Assembly (NCBI GenBank): GCA_039090855.1
Contig: CM077005.1
Coordinates: forward strand, 76,070,607 to 76,134,606
Reading direction: 5' to 3'
Length of the DNA stretch: 64,000 nucleotides
Source of the DNA: Macrothele yani
Lineage: Eukaryota > Arthropoda > Arachnida > Araneae > Macrothelidae
Shown: piece by piece, positions 45,060 to 55,415 of the stretch
Layout of the letters: every line of letters starts with the position of its first letter
Numbering within the stretch: position 1 is the stretch's first letter
The notes under the pieces: generated by a model
Databases searched by the model: none
What the model was told of the DNA's origin: nothing
What the model saw: only the letters and a program-made list of their open reading frames with translations
Made by a program: the position numbers and the translations under genes

Positions 45060-47130
45060 CATTTCAGGGATTTAACTCTGATCATGATGTCTTCCACACT
45101 TGTCATTTTTCTGATCCACGAGTTCCTCTTCTTATCTCTCCTGGTTACATCAAGCATGCACCTCTCCATGCTCTTTGAGTTGTCTGCAGCCTTTGTATGT
45201 CTCTTTTAGTTAAGGTCCACGTCTCTGCACCATACGTAAGCACTGGAAAGATGAATTGATCAAACACTTTTCTTTTAAGACATAATGGCATATTGCTTTT
45301 GAAAATTATGCTGTTTCTTCCAAAAGTTCTCCAGGCAAGTTTTGTACGCCGATTAATTTCTTCATCAATGTGACCCTCACTTGATATCTGCTGTCCAAGA
45401 TAAAGGTAGGTGTCTGTTATCTTCAGCTTTTTTCCATCAATCGATAAATCTTCATTTCTTGTAAAAGCATTGAACATCACTTCTGTCTTCTGAAAGTTCA
45501 TTTTTCACCCCACTTCTTTACTCTTGTCAACAAGTTCCTGGATCATACTGTGCAGCTCTGATGGGGTAGTTGCAAAAATGACTACGTCATCAGCAAAACG
45601 AAGGTGGGTTAGATAATCTCCATTAATCTTTATCCCTTTGTTTTCCCAGTTCAGTGATTGAAAGACATTTTCCAATGTGTCATTAAAGAGCTACGGAGAT
45701 ATGGTGTGACCTTGTCTCACTCCCTTTCCAATTTTTATGTGTGTTGTATTTTCAAAGAGCCGAATCTTTGCACTTGCATTTTCTTAGATGTTATTAATAA
45801 TATAAATGTATGCATCTTTAATACCGCAGGATTTCAGAGCCATTGTAACTGCTGATGGTTTCACCGAATCAAAGGCTTTTTCATAATCGATAAAAGTCAT
45901 GCACAATGGAAGTTCATATTTCCTCGCTCTTTCAATTAGTTCTCTCTGTACGTGGATATGATCTGTTGTGCTGTAGCCACTCCTGAATCCAGCTTGTTCT
46001 CTCGGTTGAGCCATGTCCAGTGTTACCTTCAAGCGGTGTGAAAGAACTTTAGTGAAGATTTTATAAACCACTGATAGGAGGCTGATAGGTCTGTAGTTCC
46101 TGAGATCCTCAATGTCACCTTTTTTATGTAGCAGGATCCTTGTAGCGTTGTTCCAATCTTCAGGAAACTTCCCTTCATTAAGGCATCGAATGAAAATTTG
46201 GGCAAGTACTGTTTCGATTTCTCCACTTGCTTCTTGCATTATGTCTACAGTAATTTGATCTTCTCCTGGAGCTTTCCCCCGCTTCATGTTCATGATTGCG
46301 TGTGCAACTTCTGCTGGGAGGACCGGAAGAACTCTGGTACTGGTACCTTTCATGATGTCTGGTGTACATGTATCATCCCTTTCATATAATGTGTAGTAGA
46401 AATCTTTCACTCTTGTCAAAATTTCGCCTCTATTTCTTGTTACAGAACCATCTTCTTTTCTCAGTGCCTTAACCTATTTTCTTCCCTTACTGAGATGTCC
46501 CTTTGCTATCTTTAGGCTTTGGTTGTTTTCAATTGCTTTCCTCACTAGTTCACAGTTGAATTTCCTTACGTCTTCAGTGATACTTTTTCGTACTGTCTTG
46601 AATAGCTCTATATATTCCACTTTGGAAGTCACATCTTCTTTAGTTGTCCTCGTCTTTTTTCCTTTTTTGCATCAACATTTTGGTTTTTCCTGATAATTTG
46701 TTCACATGCAACGTGTTCTTAGGACCAGCTAATTTTGTTGTTGTTTCCACAAGAGCCTTGGTTACTTTTCTGTTAACTTCAGAAATATTCACTTTTTCCG
46801 ATGTTAGGACTTCTAATCCAGAGAATGTGTTCTTTAGTTCCAACGTGAAGGTATTATGATGTTTTTTAAGGTTGGTTATGTCAATACATTTTGTTTGTCT
46901 AATGAGCTTGCCAAGTTCGAGTTTAGTGTTGAAGTGCATCTTACATCTCACCAATCTATGGTCACTACCTGTTTTGAACTTGTTTAGCACACTGCAGTCT
47001 TCTATGACGAATTCTTTGTTACACATAATAAAATCAATTTCACTTGTCGTCCCATTTGGATGTCTCCATGTCCATTTTCTCTGTCAACCCCGCCTTCTCG
47101 TGGATGCACCACGAGAAGGCGGGTTTGACA
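45060..47130 (-). pseudogene. RTE endonuclease/reverse transcriptase, main part
   Basis: Order on the minus strand: endonuclease end (WTWRHPNGTTSEIDFI and TGSDHRLVRCKM, 47080-46930); linker; RT with APGEDQITVDIM, LHKKGDIEDLRNYRPISLLS, REQAGFRSGYSTTDHI and MTFIDYEKAFDSV; then KGVRQGHTISP and the catalytic FADDVVIF at about 45590. After that come YLYLGQQISSEGHIDEEINR and LTYGAETWTLTK. In-frame stops fall at about 46479, 45786, 45714 and 45506, plus one frameshift near 46645. The gene lacks its first part (5' truncated) and is interrupted at 45059 by the inserted LINE. Confidence 0.92.
47082..47130. repeat. 49-bp hairpin at the RTE 5' truncation point
   Basis: TGTCAACCCCGCCTTCTCGT-GG, a 5-nt loop ATGCA, then the inverted copy CCACGAGAAGGCGGG-TTTGACA. 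It is 22 bp per arm with one mismatch. The inner arm is RTE coding sequence and the outer arm is its inverted duplicate. Confidence 0.9.
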
Positions 47131-47283
47131 TTTGTCAAGGAGAGGCTGTGATGTTACGCATCAATTGACCTTACATCCCAATTGCAGGATTGATTGTTTT
47201 TATACACAATATCAAAATATCATTATTTTGTAGGATGCACTCACGATCTCACGTAGAATGCAGTCTAAAAATTTCCTTAGAAC

Positions 47284-47499
47284 GTTTTTTTTTATTGGAG
47301 TTTTAACGACTACCGTGGTCAGCACAATGTGCTTTAAGCAGTCTCCGTCCCTAATTTAGAGCCACTGGATCCAGGGAAGGGAGAGAGCCAGCGCCGTAAG
47401 ACCAACACAACACCCATGTCTTACCGGGATTCGAGCCCGGACCTGTCTCGGACGCATGACCAGAAGCCATCCCTCACACCTCTGCGCTACCGGAGCGGC
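47284..47499 (-). mobile_element. main-family SINE, near full length
   Basis: T-run, CTAATTTAGAGCCACTGGA, CCAGGGAAGGGAGAGAGCCA, GGATTCGAGCCCGGAC (B-box complement) and head ending TACCGGAGCGGC, all in reverse orientation. Confidence 0.9.
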
Positions 47500-48429
47500 T
47501 CCATCTGTTTATAGCTTCGAGTCTGATCACTACCCATTTACATCCTAGACGAATAATTGTGGAGCATGAGTGCCACTGCCATCAGTGATCGGAAGAATCT
47601 GTAGCAAAGATTTCTTTGGTTTCTCAACAAGAAAAGTATCGTTTGTTTGTTTTTTAACTCGGAAGTGTAAATGTCTCCGTAACAAACATACAAAATCTTT
47701 CCCGTTATCTGTAAATACACGTTCTTGAAAATTTCAGATATTTTAAACTTAATGTGACGTATTTAACAACAGAGAAAATACGTACATGCTTGTGTGTTCC
47801 TTGTGGGTTACTGCAGAGATCAAAGGTGTCCCAGATACTGAATTTGGAGTTACTCACCCTAGGAAAAGAAGTACATCACAGTCAAAGAAAGGCCGTTTCT
47901 TCAAAGTTACAGAATTGAGATTTCCATGTAAACTGTTGTCATACATGTAAGATCGTCGGTTCCTGCTATTTTAAAATTTCAAAACACTATCATAGATGGC
48001 ACTAGTATTCCATCTGCATCTCAGTATCATATCTTTCCTCAAGCCCAGAGAAGAAATAGCAACTTACCAACTTGGCTGCAGATAAATAAGAAAAAATACG
48101 TTTTTATGAACGAGATTATAAACTTTCAGACTGGAAATATTTTACTCAGAAAGCCTATGAAGTAATACATGTCACAAACACAAATCTTTTGTGTACGTTT
48201 ACTGGAGCAACTTACTTTTGTTTTATCCAAAATACCGGATTTTATTCTGCGATTTTGAAACAGCATCAGACGGCTCTAAAATGTGTGGACTTTTATAGAC
48301 ACAACATTTTCTTCATTCCAAAGCAGAGTTTAACTCTTGACACTCGTATTCTTAGAGGATATTGCTCAGTCGTTCCATAGTTTCATTAAATATGTATTCC
48401 AAACGATGTCTATGTTACAATCAGCAACG
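47500..48429. other. no recognisable gene
   Basis: Non-coding spacer with no recognised repeat. Confidence 0.35.
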
Positions 48430-48612
48430 TTTTTGGAGGGCGGAGTTTGATTATCACTGTGAGTAACGTGATGAACTATAAGCAATTACCTGTCCCTAAT
48501 TTAGGACCAGTGGTTCCAGGAAATGGAAATGCTGTAAGATAAACACAACATCCATTCCTCACCGTGTTTCGAACCCGGATCCATCTCGGACACAAATGGT
48601 CAGAAATTAATA
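48430..48612 (-). mobile_element. diverged main-family SINE
   Basis: TACCTGTCCCTAATTTAGGA, CCAGTGGTTCCAGGAAATGG, AACACAACATCCATTCCTCA and GTTTCGAACCCGGATCCATC in reverse orientation, with small deletions. The tRNA head is incomplete. Confidence 0.75.
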
Positions 48613-49508
48613 ACATTGTACCCGATCAACAGTATGTGAAGAAATAGCATTTTTCTCTTTGGTCTGATATAATTATCCAGGTGGAAAGGAACCTACTATC
48701 TTTAATTTGGAACTACTCATTCCAAGAAGGGGAAAGAACGAGAACAAAGAAAGAAATTCAATACCGTAGCTCAAAATCTTTGTTAGTCTTTCTGGCTTTG
48801 GGAAAACCATGTATTGCTCATCTCCATAAAGTAGGAGGTTCTTCATTCATGTAAAATATTAGACCACAAAAGGTTAGTTTCAAACAAATATCTTTTTATT
48901 TACATATTTTTGATCAATACAAAGGTTTAACATTTAAAAAAACGAGATATTAATGTACATATTCAGGAACATATTTATATTAATACATGGTAAACTGTAC
49001 GAATACTGATATGATGGAAGGTTAGTTATTTTGAGGATAAATAGCTTAGATATGCATCAGTTCTGCAATGTTTGTCATTCTTCAATGTCAAAGTATTTTG
49101 TAATTGCATTTCCATATATCTGATCTAGCTTTATTCCCTTATAGGGATTGACAGTTTTTACATAGCATTTACATACGATACATAGTAAAACATATTTTGA
49201 TGAAGGTAGAGGTACACAGTTCTCGTTTATCTTGTTACAGACGCAATTTGTTACATCAGTGAATACAAACTTAGGCGTGTGCATATAAACATGTGTTACT
49301 GAGTCGAACATCTTACAGCGACAAAGTATTCATACATGCTATATCTGATATGATCATAATCTAGAAAAACTACGAAATATAAAAAACAAAAATACCTCTA
49401 AAGATAGAAAACTCAAGAAAGGTAATTTACAAAGGTTCGGTCAACCACTTTTTACATACAGGAATTTTTGTATTGTGGGCTCTTTTACTTTGATATCTCT
49501 AGAAATAG
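48613..49508. other. no supported gene
   Basis: Contains a 78-codon minus-strand frame at 49075-49311 with seven cysteines but no signal peptide, homology or splice evidence that I can defend. Otherwise AT-rich. Confidence 0.3.
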
Positions 49509-49773
49509 TAGTATTGAAAGAAATCCGTCTTGTTGCACGATGATATTTATTCAGCTAAAAAACGAAATCTATGTACAGTTTAAAAAACAGGAGCATTTTT
49601 AGTGCTCATGTGTTTTACATTTTAAAAAACATGAACACTTTTAGTTCTCATGTTCTTTACATTTAAAAAAACATGAGCACTTTTAGTGCTCATGTTTTTT
49701 AAAGTGTACATAGATTTCGTTTTTTAGCTGAATAAATATCATCGTGCGAAAAGACGGATTTCTCTTAATACTA
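49509..49773. mobile_element. 265-bp foldback/MITE-like hairpin with nested palindromes
   Basis: Arms of about 80 bp match in reverse complement with only a few mismatches. Left arm words: AAATCCGTCTTGTTGCACGA, TGATATTTATTCAGCTAAAA and CGAAATCTATGTACA. The middle is three tandem copies of TTTAAAAAACATGAGCACTT-TTAGTGCTCATG, each itself a palindrome. The outermost matching bases are TAGTATT / AATACTA. No coding capacity. The family is unknown. Confidence 0.85.
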
Positions 49774-52700
49774 GTATTCATGCACGAATTATAGTGTCTA
49801 CCATCTCCAGAAATAGTTTTCTCCTGCTTCACGTAAAACATTAAAAATCCTATGCTCAATGCAGCTATTTTTTTAAAATGAATTTACCTTTCTGTAGAAC
49901 TTTAGTTTGGAATCAAAGCGTCGCAAATGTCGTACAGAATTTTTCTACAACATATCCTTAAAGTCGTCAGTATCTCCTTTTTTTACAGGTTATCATTATT
50001 GATAAGCTCATTCTCTATAATCTTTCCAGAGCTTATCACATTGTCATCGGTATCAACGAAACTGTGAACGTATTTATGCAGTCGAAATTCGTGATTATTT
50101 TACGGTTCAATAATCCTGATAAAGATTAAGGGTTTTAATCAACGTTTGCAATAATTTATGGAAGCTTACGCTGTGACAAATTTATTTTCCGAAAACAGTT
50201 TAGGCGGTTGCAATCGAAACGCAACGCATCTCCCGTGAAATAGTAGAATCGTAAAGACACTAATTCTCAGTTTCTTTCACAGTCTACAGGAAAACCCAGA
50301 AACAACGAAATTGTGAAAATGGGCTTAGTTAAAAGTTTCTTAATTATGAACTTGCTTATGGGATCCAAAGCTTAAAGCTCATAACGCAAAAATCATAAGC
50401 GTGATGACATACAACTAGGAAAAGTTACTATTATATTTTTTTTCAAAGTAACTGATCCCCTTGCTTATGTTTTTTAAGTAATCGAAGTCACACACTCTTT
50501 TTTATTCCATTCCTGCATCAGTAACAGAGCACGTTTTTAAAACAAAAGAACTGTCTTAGCTTCCCAATAGCAATAGTCTTTTTTTTTTCTCGTCAGGTTG
50601 CAGTCACATTCACGCATGTACAAACTGCTAATCAGTTCTAAGATATTGTGACCTAAAATTTTATGTTCGAGTCGTATTACCAAAACACTTTGCATTTTTA
50701 GTAATATTGCTCTGATTTCTTCCCAATCCATAATTTTCTAACATCTCACTCAAAACTCTTTTCACCCATTTGCTTGTTGCTTTTAAACTGTCACATGTCT
50801 TCTTCGTGTTATAGCAGACCGTAACGTCGATTTGCGTTAAGCAATCAAATCGCTATTACGGTTTATTGTTTTGTAATTTACCCCTTATCTTTAAACTAGA
50901 AATTTTCATAGTTTAAAAAATCTTTTGGAATCTGAAACTATTTCCAACAAGCTGGGTCATCACCACGGAAAGTCAAATTGCTGACTTTCTTGTTTGTACG
51001 ACATTGTTTTCTAATGCTGTTAAATCTGAAATCGTGCTTTACCGTAAACAGGAAAGTGCGTCCTACAATGAATTGATGTTTTCTGCACGCTTCATTGATT
51101 GTTCGCCACTTTCCGTAAGATAGCAACGTTTCCAATAATAGGTAGCCACTTTGTTTTATTCCATAACATTTTGTTAGTTGGATAGCAGTAGTTTCTGCAA
51201 TTTGTGTAATTAACGCCATACCATCATAGTATCAGTTACTCATTAACGATAGTCAAAAGATTTACCCTACAGGATAACTTTTTAATGCAGACTTCATCGA
51301 TACAATGCTGCTCCTGCGACAACAACTGATTTGAAAGACACCAATGAATTGCAAGGTTGAACAAGCAAGTTCCTTTGCTTGTTCTTTACCATGTTCTGCT
51401 GTCCTTTCAAAAAGATTTCTATTCCACTTACCCTTTTTCCAGCAATAACTTCCGGTTGTAAGTGATGCATATCCCCAGGGACAGGTAAACTGTGATAACG
51501 TTCCTCTATCTTTATTTCACTCACAGTAGTTCTCTTGCACACCAGAATTGGGATTAAAGTACTGCTGGTCAGCAGAAAGTTGTTAATATGCAAATACAGT
51601 GTTCGGAATAATAGGCAATATACTTAGAGTAATGCGAAGTACATAACGACCCTCAAAAAAGAATGAAAAGCAGAAAAAAGTCAACATTTGGCTATTAAGT
51701 TTCCGGGTAAACGACATTTGATCCTGCTATGACCCCGAAATAAAATTCCGTTTTGACCTAGCCAAAAAAGAAATTTACTAGCAAGCTAGTATGTGATGGT
51801 TGACGCCCTAAATATCTTTACCGGTATACAGGTACGTATCCCTCACTAGCTAGGGCATCAGTCACCTAACCTCTCATTAATTAAAACCAAACCGTGCCAA
51901 TCAGTCACCTAAGATACCATCAATTAAATTTAAAATGTCTATACACGATTAAACTCATAGTTGCAGTAACAAACTCCCTACGAGTACATGACAAACTTTA
52001 TTAAAAGCTAAAAGAAATATATACAAGTTAAAAATGTTGTGAGATCTTTCGGGAACACACTATGGTCCCATTCTCAGACTAAACTTGTATAATACACCGT
52101 GCACCGTTCCAACCACTTTAAATACCTAATGCGCAGAATGGGAATGACGTAAATAGACATTAAAGATGGGAATGACGTAAGTAGCAATTTTGAGATCTCT
52201 GACACCCTGAGATCCGGACGGGCCGTACATTTTCGGATGACTTTGCAAAACAAATAATCAAGCAAAACAGAAAAAAATCTACGAATGGTAATTAAATAAA
52301 CTAAAAGCACACTATTTTAATATACTCATGCGCCATTATTTGAGAAATCATAAATTGCATGCATGTGACATTACAACATTTTACCAAGTTGACTTCCAGA
52401 TCGGTATGCCATGACGTTCGCCCAGTATGGCTTTCGCCCAGTATGATTAAGCAAAACAAAATCAAATGCTGAATAACAGTTGTTTTAGTTCTTGATAAAC
52501 ATAAAAATATTTGAAGCACGGGAGGAAAAGCTGTCACAAAAATATTTCGTTCATCTAGTTGAAAGATGTCTTAGTTCAAATGATAAAAAATGTTTCATTT
52601 CTTGTTAAACTTCTGCTGCAGATAATTTTTTCATTCGGTTTTTATAAATGTGTTAAAAATTATTTTCTGAGGGCTATGGAATATTTCGTGATAAACCATG

Positions 52701-53954
52701 TTTTGTGTGTATTGTTCATAATTGTTTTAAACATTTCCTTACCCTTGAGATATCTTAACGTAAACCTTGATTTATTGCGGATTATGGTGCATATATTTGA
52801 CCATGAGAAAAGCCAGTGTCCGATATTTCTTTCTTGCTAAGAGTATTTATCTGTCAGTTGGATCCTCAACCAACAGGAAAAATCGTAATTTGCTGTTAAT
52901 TTTAGAAACATGCCAGATTTGTAAAACAAAACATAATTTGCGATTAGTTTCGGAAGGTGTCAGATTCATCCTTTCTACAGGAAAATCCTAATTTCGACAG
53001 AGCTTCTGCGACAGTTTTACTTTCCCGAAGATGTAGGCTCGCCACAATGACTTCATCATGAAGAAATAATTAAATCGTCATATTTATGCATGTATTGAAC
53101 AGCATGATCTGTTAGAAATATTTTGTGTGATGTTATCAACCGAAAGGCAACGCTGTTTCTAGTTGGCAACGCGGTTACTAACTAAAACAAACGTTACGTT
53201 CCCAAGCTTAGTAACCTCGAGACCTTCAGCAACGCGGTTGCCTACAGAGAACAGCGCTATACAGTCACAGAGTCAGTCTAAGTGCTTATAGGTATAATAA
53301 AATATCGAACAAAAATGTCATTGTTATATTCACTCTATAAGCACAAGGAAACAATTGCTAGAAACTACATCCTCGTGATTGAAATATTTTAAGAGAAACT
53401 GAACTATGTCCGATTAATTCCTGTATATTAGGAACTTTGGCAATCACAATAGGAAGTAAAAGTGAAACACAAGTCTTTCCAAGGTCTTCAGCAAAGAAGT
53501 GCTTCCTGACTTACCAATGTCTGAAGAATTCTTCAAGATGCCGCCGAAGCACAAAATCGAATACTCTGCTTAAAACTCTAAAAGTTCCCACAATCTTTCT
53601 GTCATATGTTGGATCAAATTGTACTAAAAGTCGTCATCTTTTCAAGTCGGATCTCTAAGCACAACAAGAAGTTCCCTATATATGGGTACATGGCATTTGT
53701 TTTCCACGATGAGATAAATTATACGTCCAAGAGCTCAGAGACTGGTCGCGTTCGGTTTCTTATTGCCATGGAAAAAGATAGTTGTTAGGAATTACAGAGA
53801 GAGAAAGAGATTCTTGTGATCATGGGCTGTTCTTTAATCCAAGGAATATCTTTCTTAGGAGCTGCGCAGGTGGTAGAAGAGTAGATGAAAACAGTTCATG
53901 AACTTTGAGCAACTAACAGAATGTGTTTTGATAAAAATGCGTGCACTCTTACCA
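49774..53954. other. no supported gene
   Basis: About 4 kb of AT-rich sequence. Minus-strand open frames at 50938-51219 (93 codons) and 51294-51593 (99 codons) look somewhat protein-like in composition. They have no motif I recognise and no convincing splice sites. No transposase, SINE or tandem array was recognised. Confidence 0.35.
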
Positions 53955-53955
53955 A

Positions 53956-53974
53956 AACACACACACACACACAA
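53956..53974. repeat. (AC)n microsatellite
   Basis: About nine perfect AC dinucleotides. Confidence 0.85.
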
Positions 53975-54390
53975 ACTCCAACTTTGCATTAACGCAAAAA
54001 TAATGTAGGAATCACGGTGTATAGAAATTTATCAATGTACATTCCCGCAAACGTGTTTTCATACCGTTAATCTTACGGTTATGTGCACCGTTTTTAAAAG
54101 TTTTCAAATTTTTCACATGGATTACGAGAGAACTCTAAAAATAAAAACAGTCACTTTACCTTTACTCAATAAAATCACTAAATATTTGATTGCTTGAGGA
54201 TAATCAAATATACGTGGCATTTATCTAGTAAAAAATGCTAAGAATCTCACTGACACAAAGTTGGAGAAGATACACACTGCTGTCAGATGCCAAATTTCTC
54301 ACGAATGGGGCTGTGGTCATGTCGAAGTCAATGCAGATATACTGCTGTCACATACAGATAATTAGTGGGAAGCTTTTCAAGCCTCGGTTG

Positions 54391-54656
54391 TCAGGCCGAG
54401 AAAATGGCCATTACAACAAAAGACACTGAAAGTGTAAGGAACGATTGTGTGAAGCGATAGTATACGCTATGATATTTTGGTTGTGCTGCAGCCGATGTAC
54501 ATTGCATTTGATCGTTGGTGAGGTCAATCACAGAAGTGTTTCTGAGTTCTGCAGGTGTGGAACATCGGGTTTGCTTAGGAAGGCTAATCACGAGCTTCTT
54601 CCTAATGAGCATGTCACGAAACCAGGAAATTCGGCAGTCACACTTCAGTGGGTTTT
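54391..54656 (-). CDS. terminal exon of a leucine-rich-repeat protein (LRR C-terminal cap plus hydrophobic tail)
   Basis: The exon opens after a strong acceptor (polypyrimidine run then ACAG, at 54660-54657) and ends with TGA at 54391-54393. The reading is phase 1: one base of the first codon lies in the upstream exon. ENPLKCDCRISWFRDML, then TRCSTPAELRNTSVIDL and DQMQC give the CxC...C...C pattern and tryptophan of an LRRCT cap. It closes the repeat solenoid of extracellular LRR proteins. The last about 30 residues end in SFLTLSVSFVVMAIFSA, a hydrophobic terminus that fits a GPI-anchor signal or a short membrane anchor. The LRR exons must lie upstream, to the right on this strand. None is recognisable before the window end, so a large TE-filled intron is likely. 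The specific gene is not identifiable. Confidence 0.75.
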
Positions 54657-54972
54657 CTGTAAAAAAGAAATCAGCCATTAAAATAAGTGATTTTTATGTG
54701 CTAACAGGAGAATTGATACAAATGCTAAGAAAATGAATCTAAATATTGAGGCATTTTTTCACTCCAGGCCGGAAGTTAAATTTGTGACAAAGAGTTATAC
54801 TTCAGAGCAACTGTTCTACTCCCGCCAGTGCTCAGAGGAAGTAGACATTTTGTAATTACCGAATGATTTTAGTTACTTTTCCTTTTTCTAAACCAGCACT
54901 GGCTAACACGAAAATACAAGGTACTCATTTATGTTTTCCGTTCATTCATATCAGATAGCTTGCAAGCAAAAC
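54657..54972. other. probable intron sequence of the LRR gene
   Basis: By inference from the acceptor at 54657-54660, sequence to the right is intronic for the minus-strand gene. Nothing else is seen in it. Confidence 0.45.
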
Positions 54973-55175
54973 CACCGCACTGGTGGCCGAGTGGTCAAAA
55001 TTCACTCATTTGAGCTGGTCAAAGGATCAAGTCCCGCATGAAATACAGATGGTGCGGTTGTGCCATGGCACAGGCTCTGTCCCATATCTGAATCAGGTTC
55101 CTTAAATTAAAGATGGAGAATGTGAATCGCTCATGGATGTCGTTAAACTTTCAAATAACATTATCAGAAAAAAAC
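54973..55175 (+). mobile_element. diverged tRNA-derived SINE
   Basis: Head GGTGGCCGAGTGGTCAAAAT (A-box), a decayed B-box (GGATCAAGTCC), the body word CACAGGCTCTGTCCCATATC and a 3' end CGTTAAACTTTCAAATAAC followed by A-rich sequence. It is the same layout as the main family but much older. Confidence 0.7.
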
Positions 55176-55415
55176 GGTATTTTCTTTGCTTATCGTTTAG
55201 AAGTTGTGGAACGTCGTTAGCTAAGACGTACCTGACTCCTACGTTACCATTTTAAACGTATTACATATGACATAAGAAATTAAAGATTCGATTGTATATT
55301 GCAATATCAGTTGGTGTTCCACTTTTTTCATTAAATTACGATTTGACTCACTGATACATCGTTTGTCCATTTAACCAGTACCCAGATCATCTCGTCACAT
55401 TCATGGGATACTTTG

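Larger units (their letters stand above)
41949..47130 (-). mobile_element. 5'-truncated RTE-clade LINE, split by a second LINE
   Basis: Minus strand. Endonuclease C-terminal part starts near 47100 and the RT spans 46640-45070. The C-terminal end resumes at 42194-41980, followed by a (GAT)n tail at 41949-41965 typical of RTE elements. The 2858-bp insert at 42195-45052 is flanked by a 7-bp duplication. Removing it makes the ORF run in frame across the junction (KWQW then AGHIA). The 5' end stops at an inverted duplication. Confidence 0.9.

Noticed and set aside
49075..49311. Small cysteine-containing protein on the minus strand
   Set aside because: 78 codons, no signal peptide, no recognisable spacing pattern, no splice evidence. 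Chance cannot be excluded.
50938..51593. Two adjacent minus-strand frames (93 and 99 codons) as exons of one gene
   Set aside because: Composition is protein-like but no domain, no convincing donor/acceptor pair and no homology that I can name.
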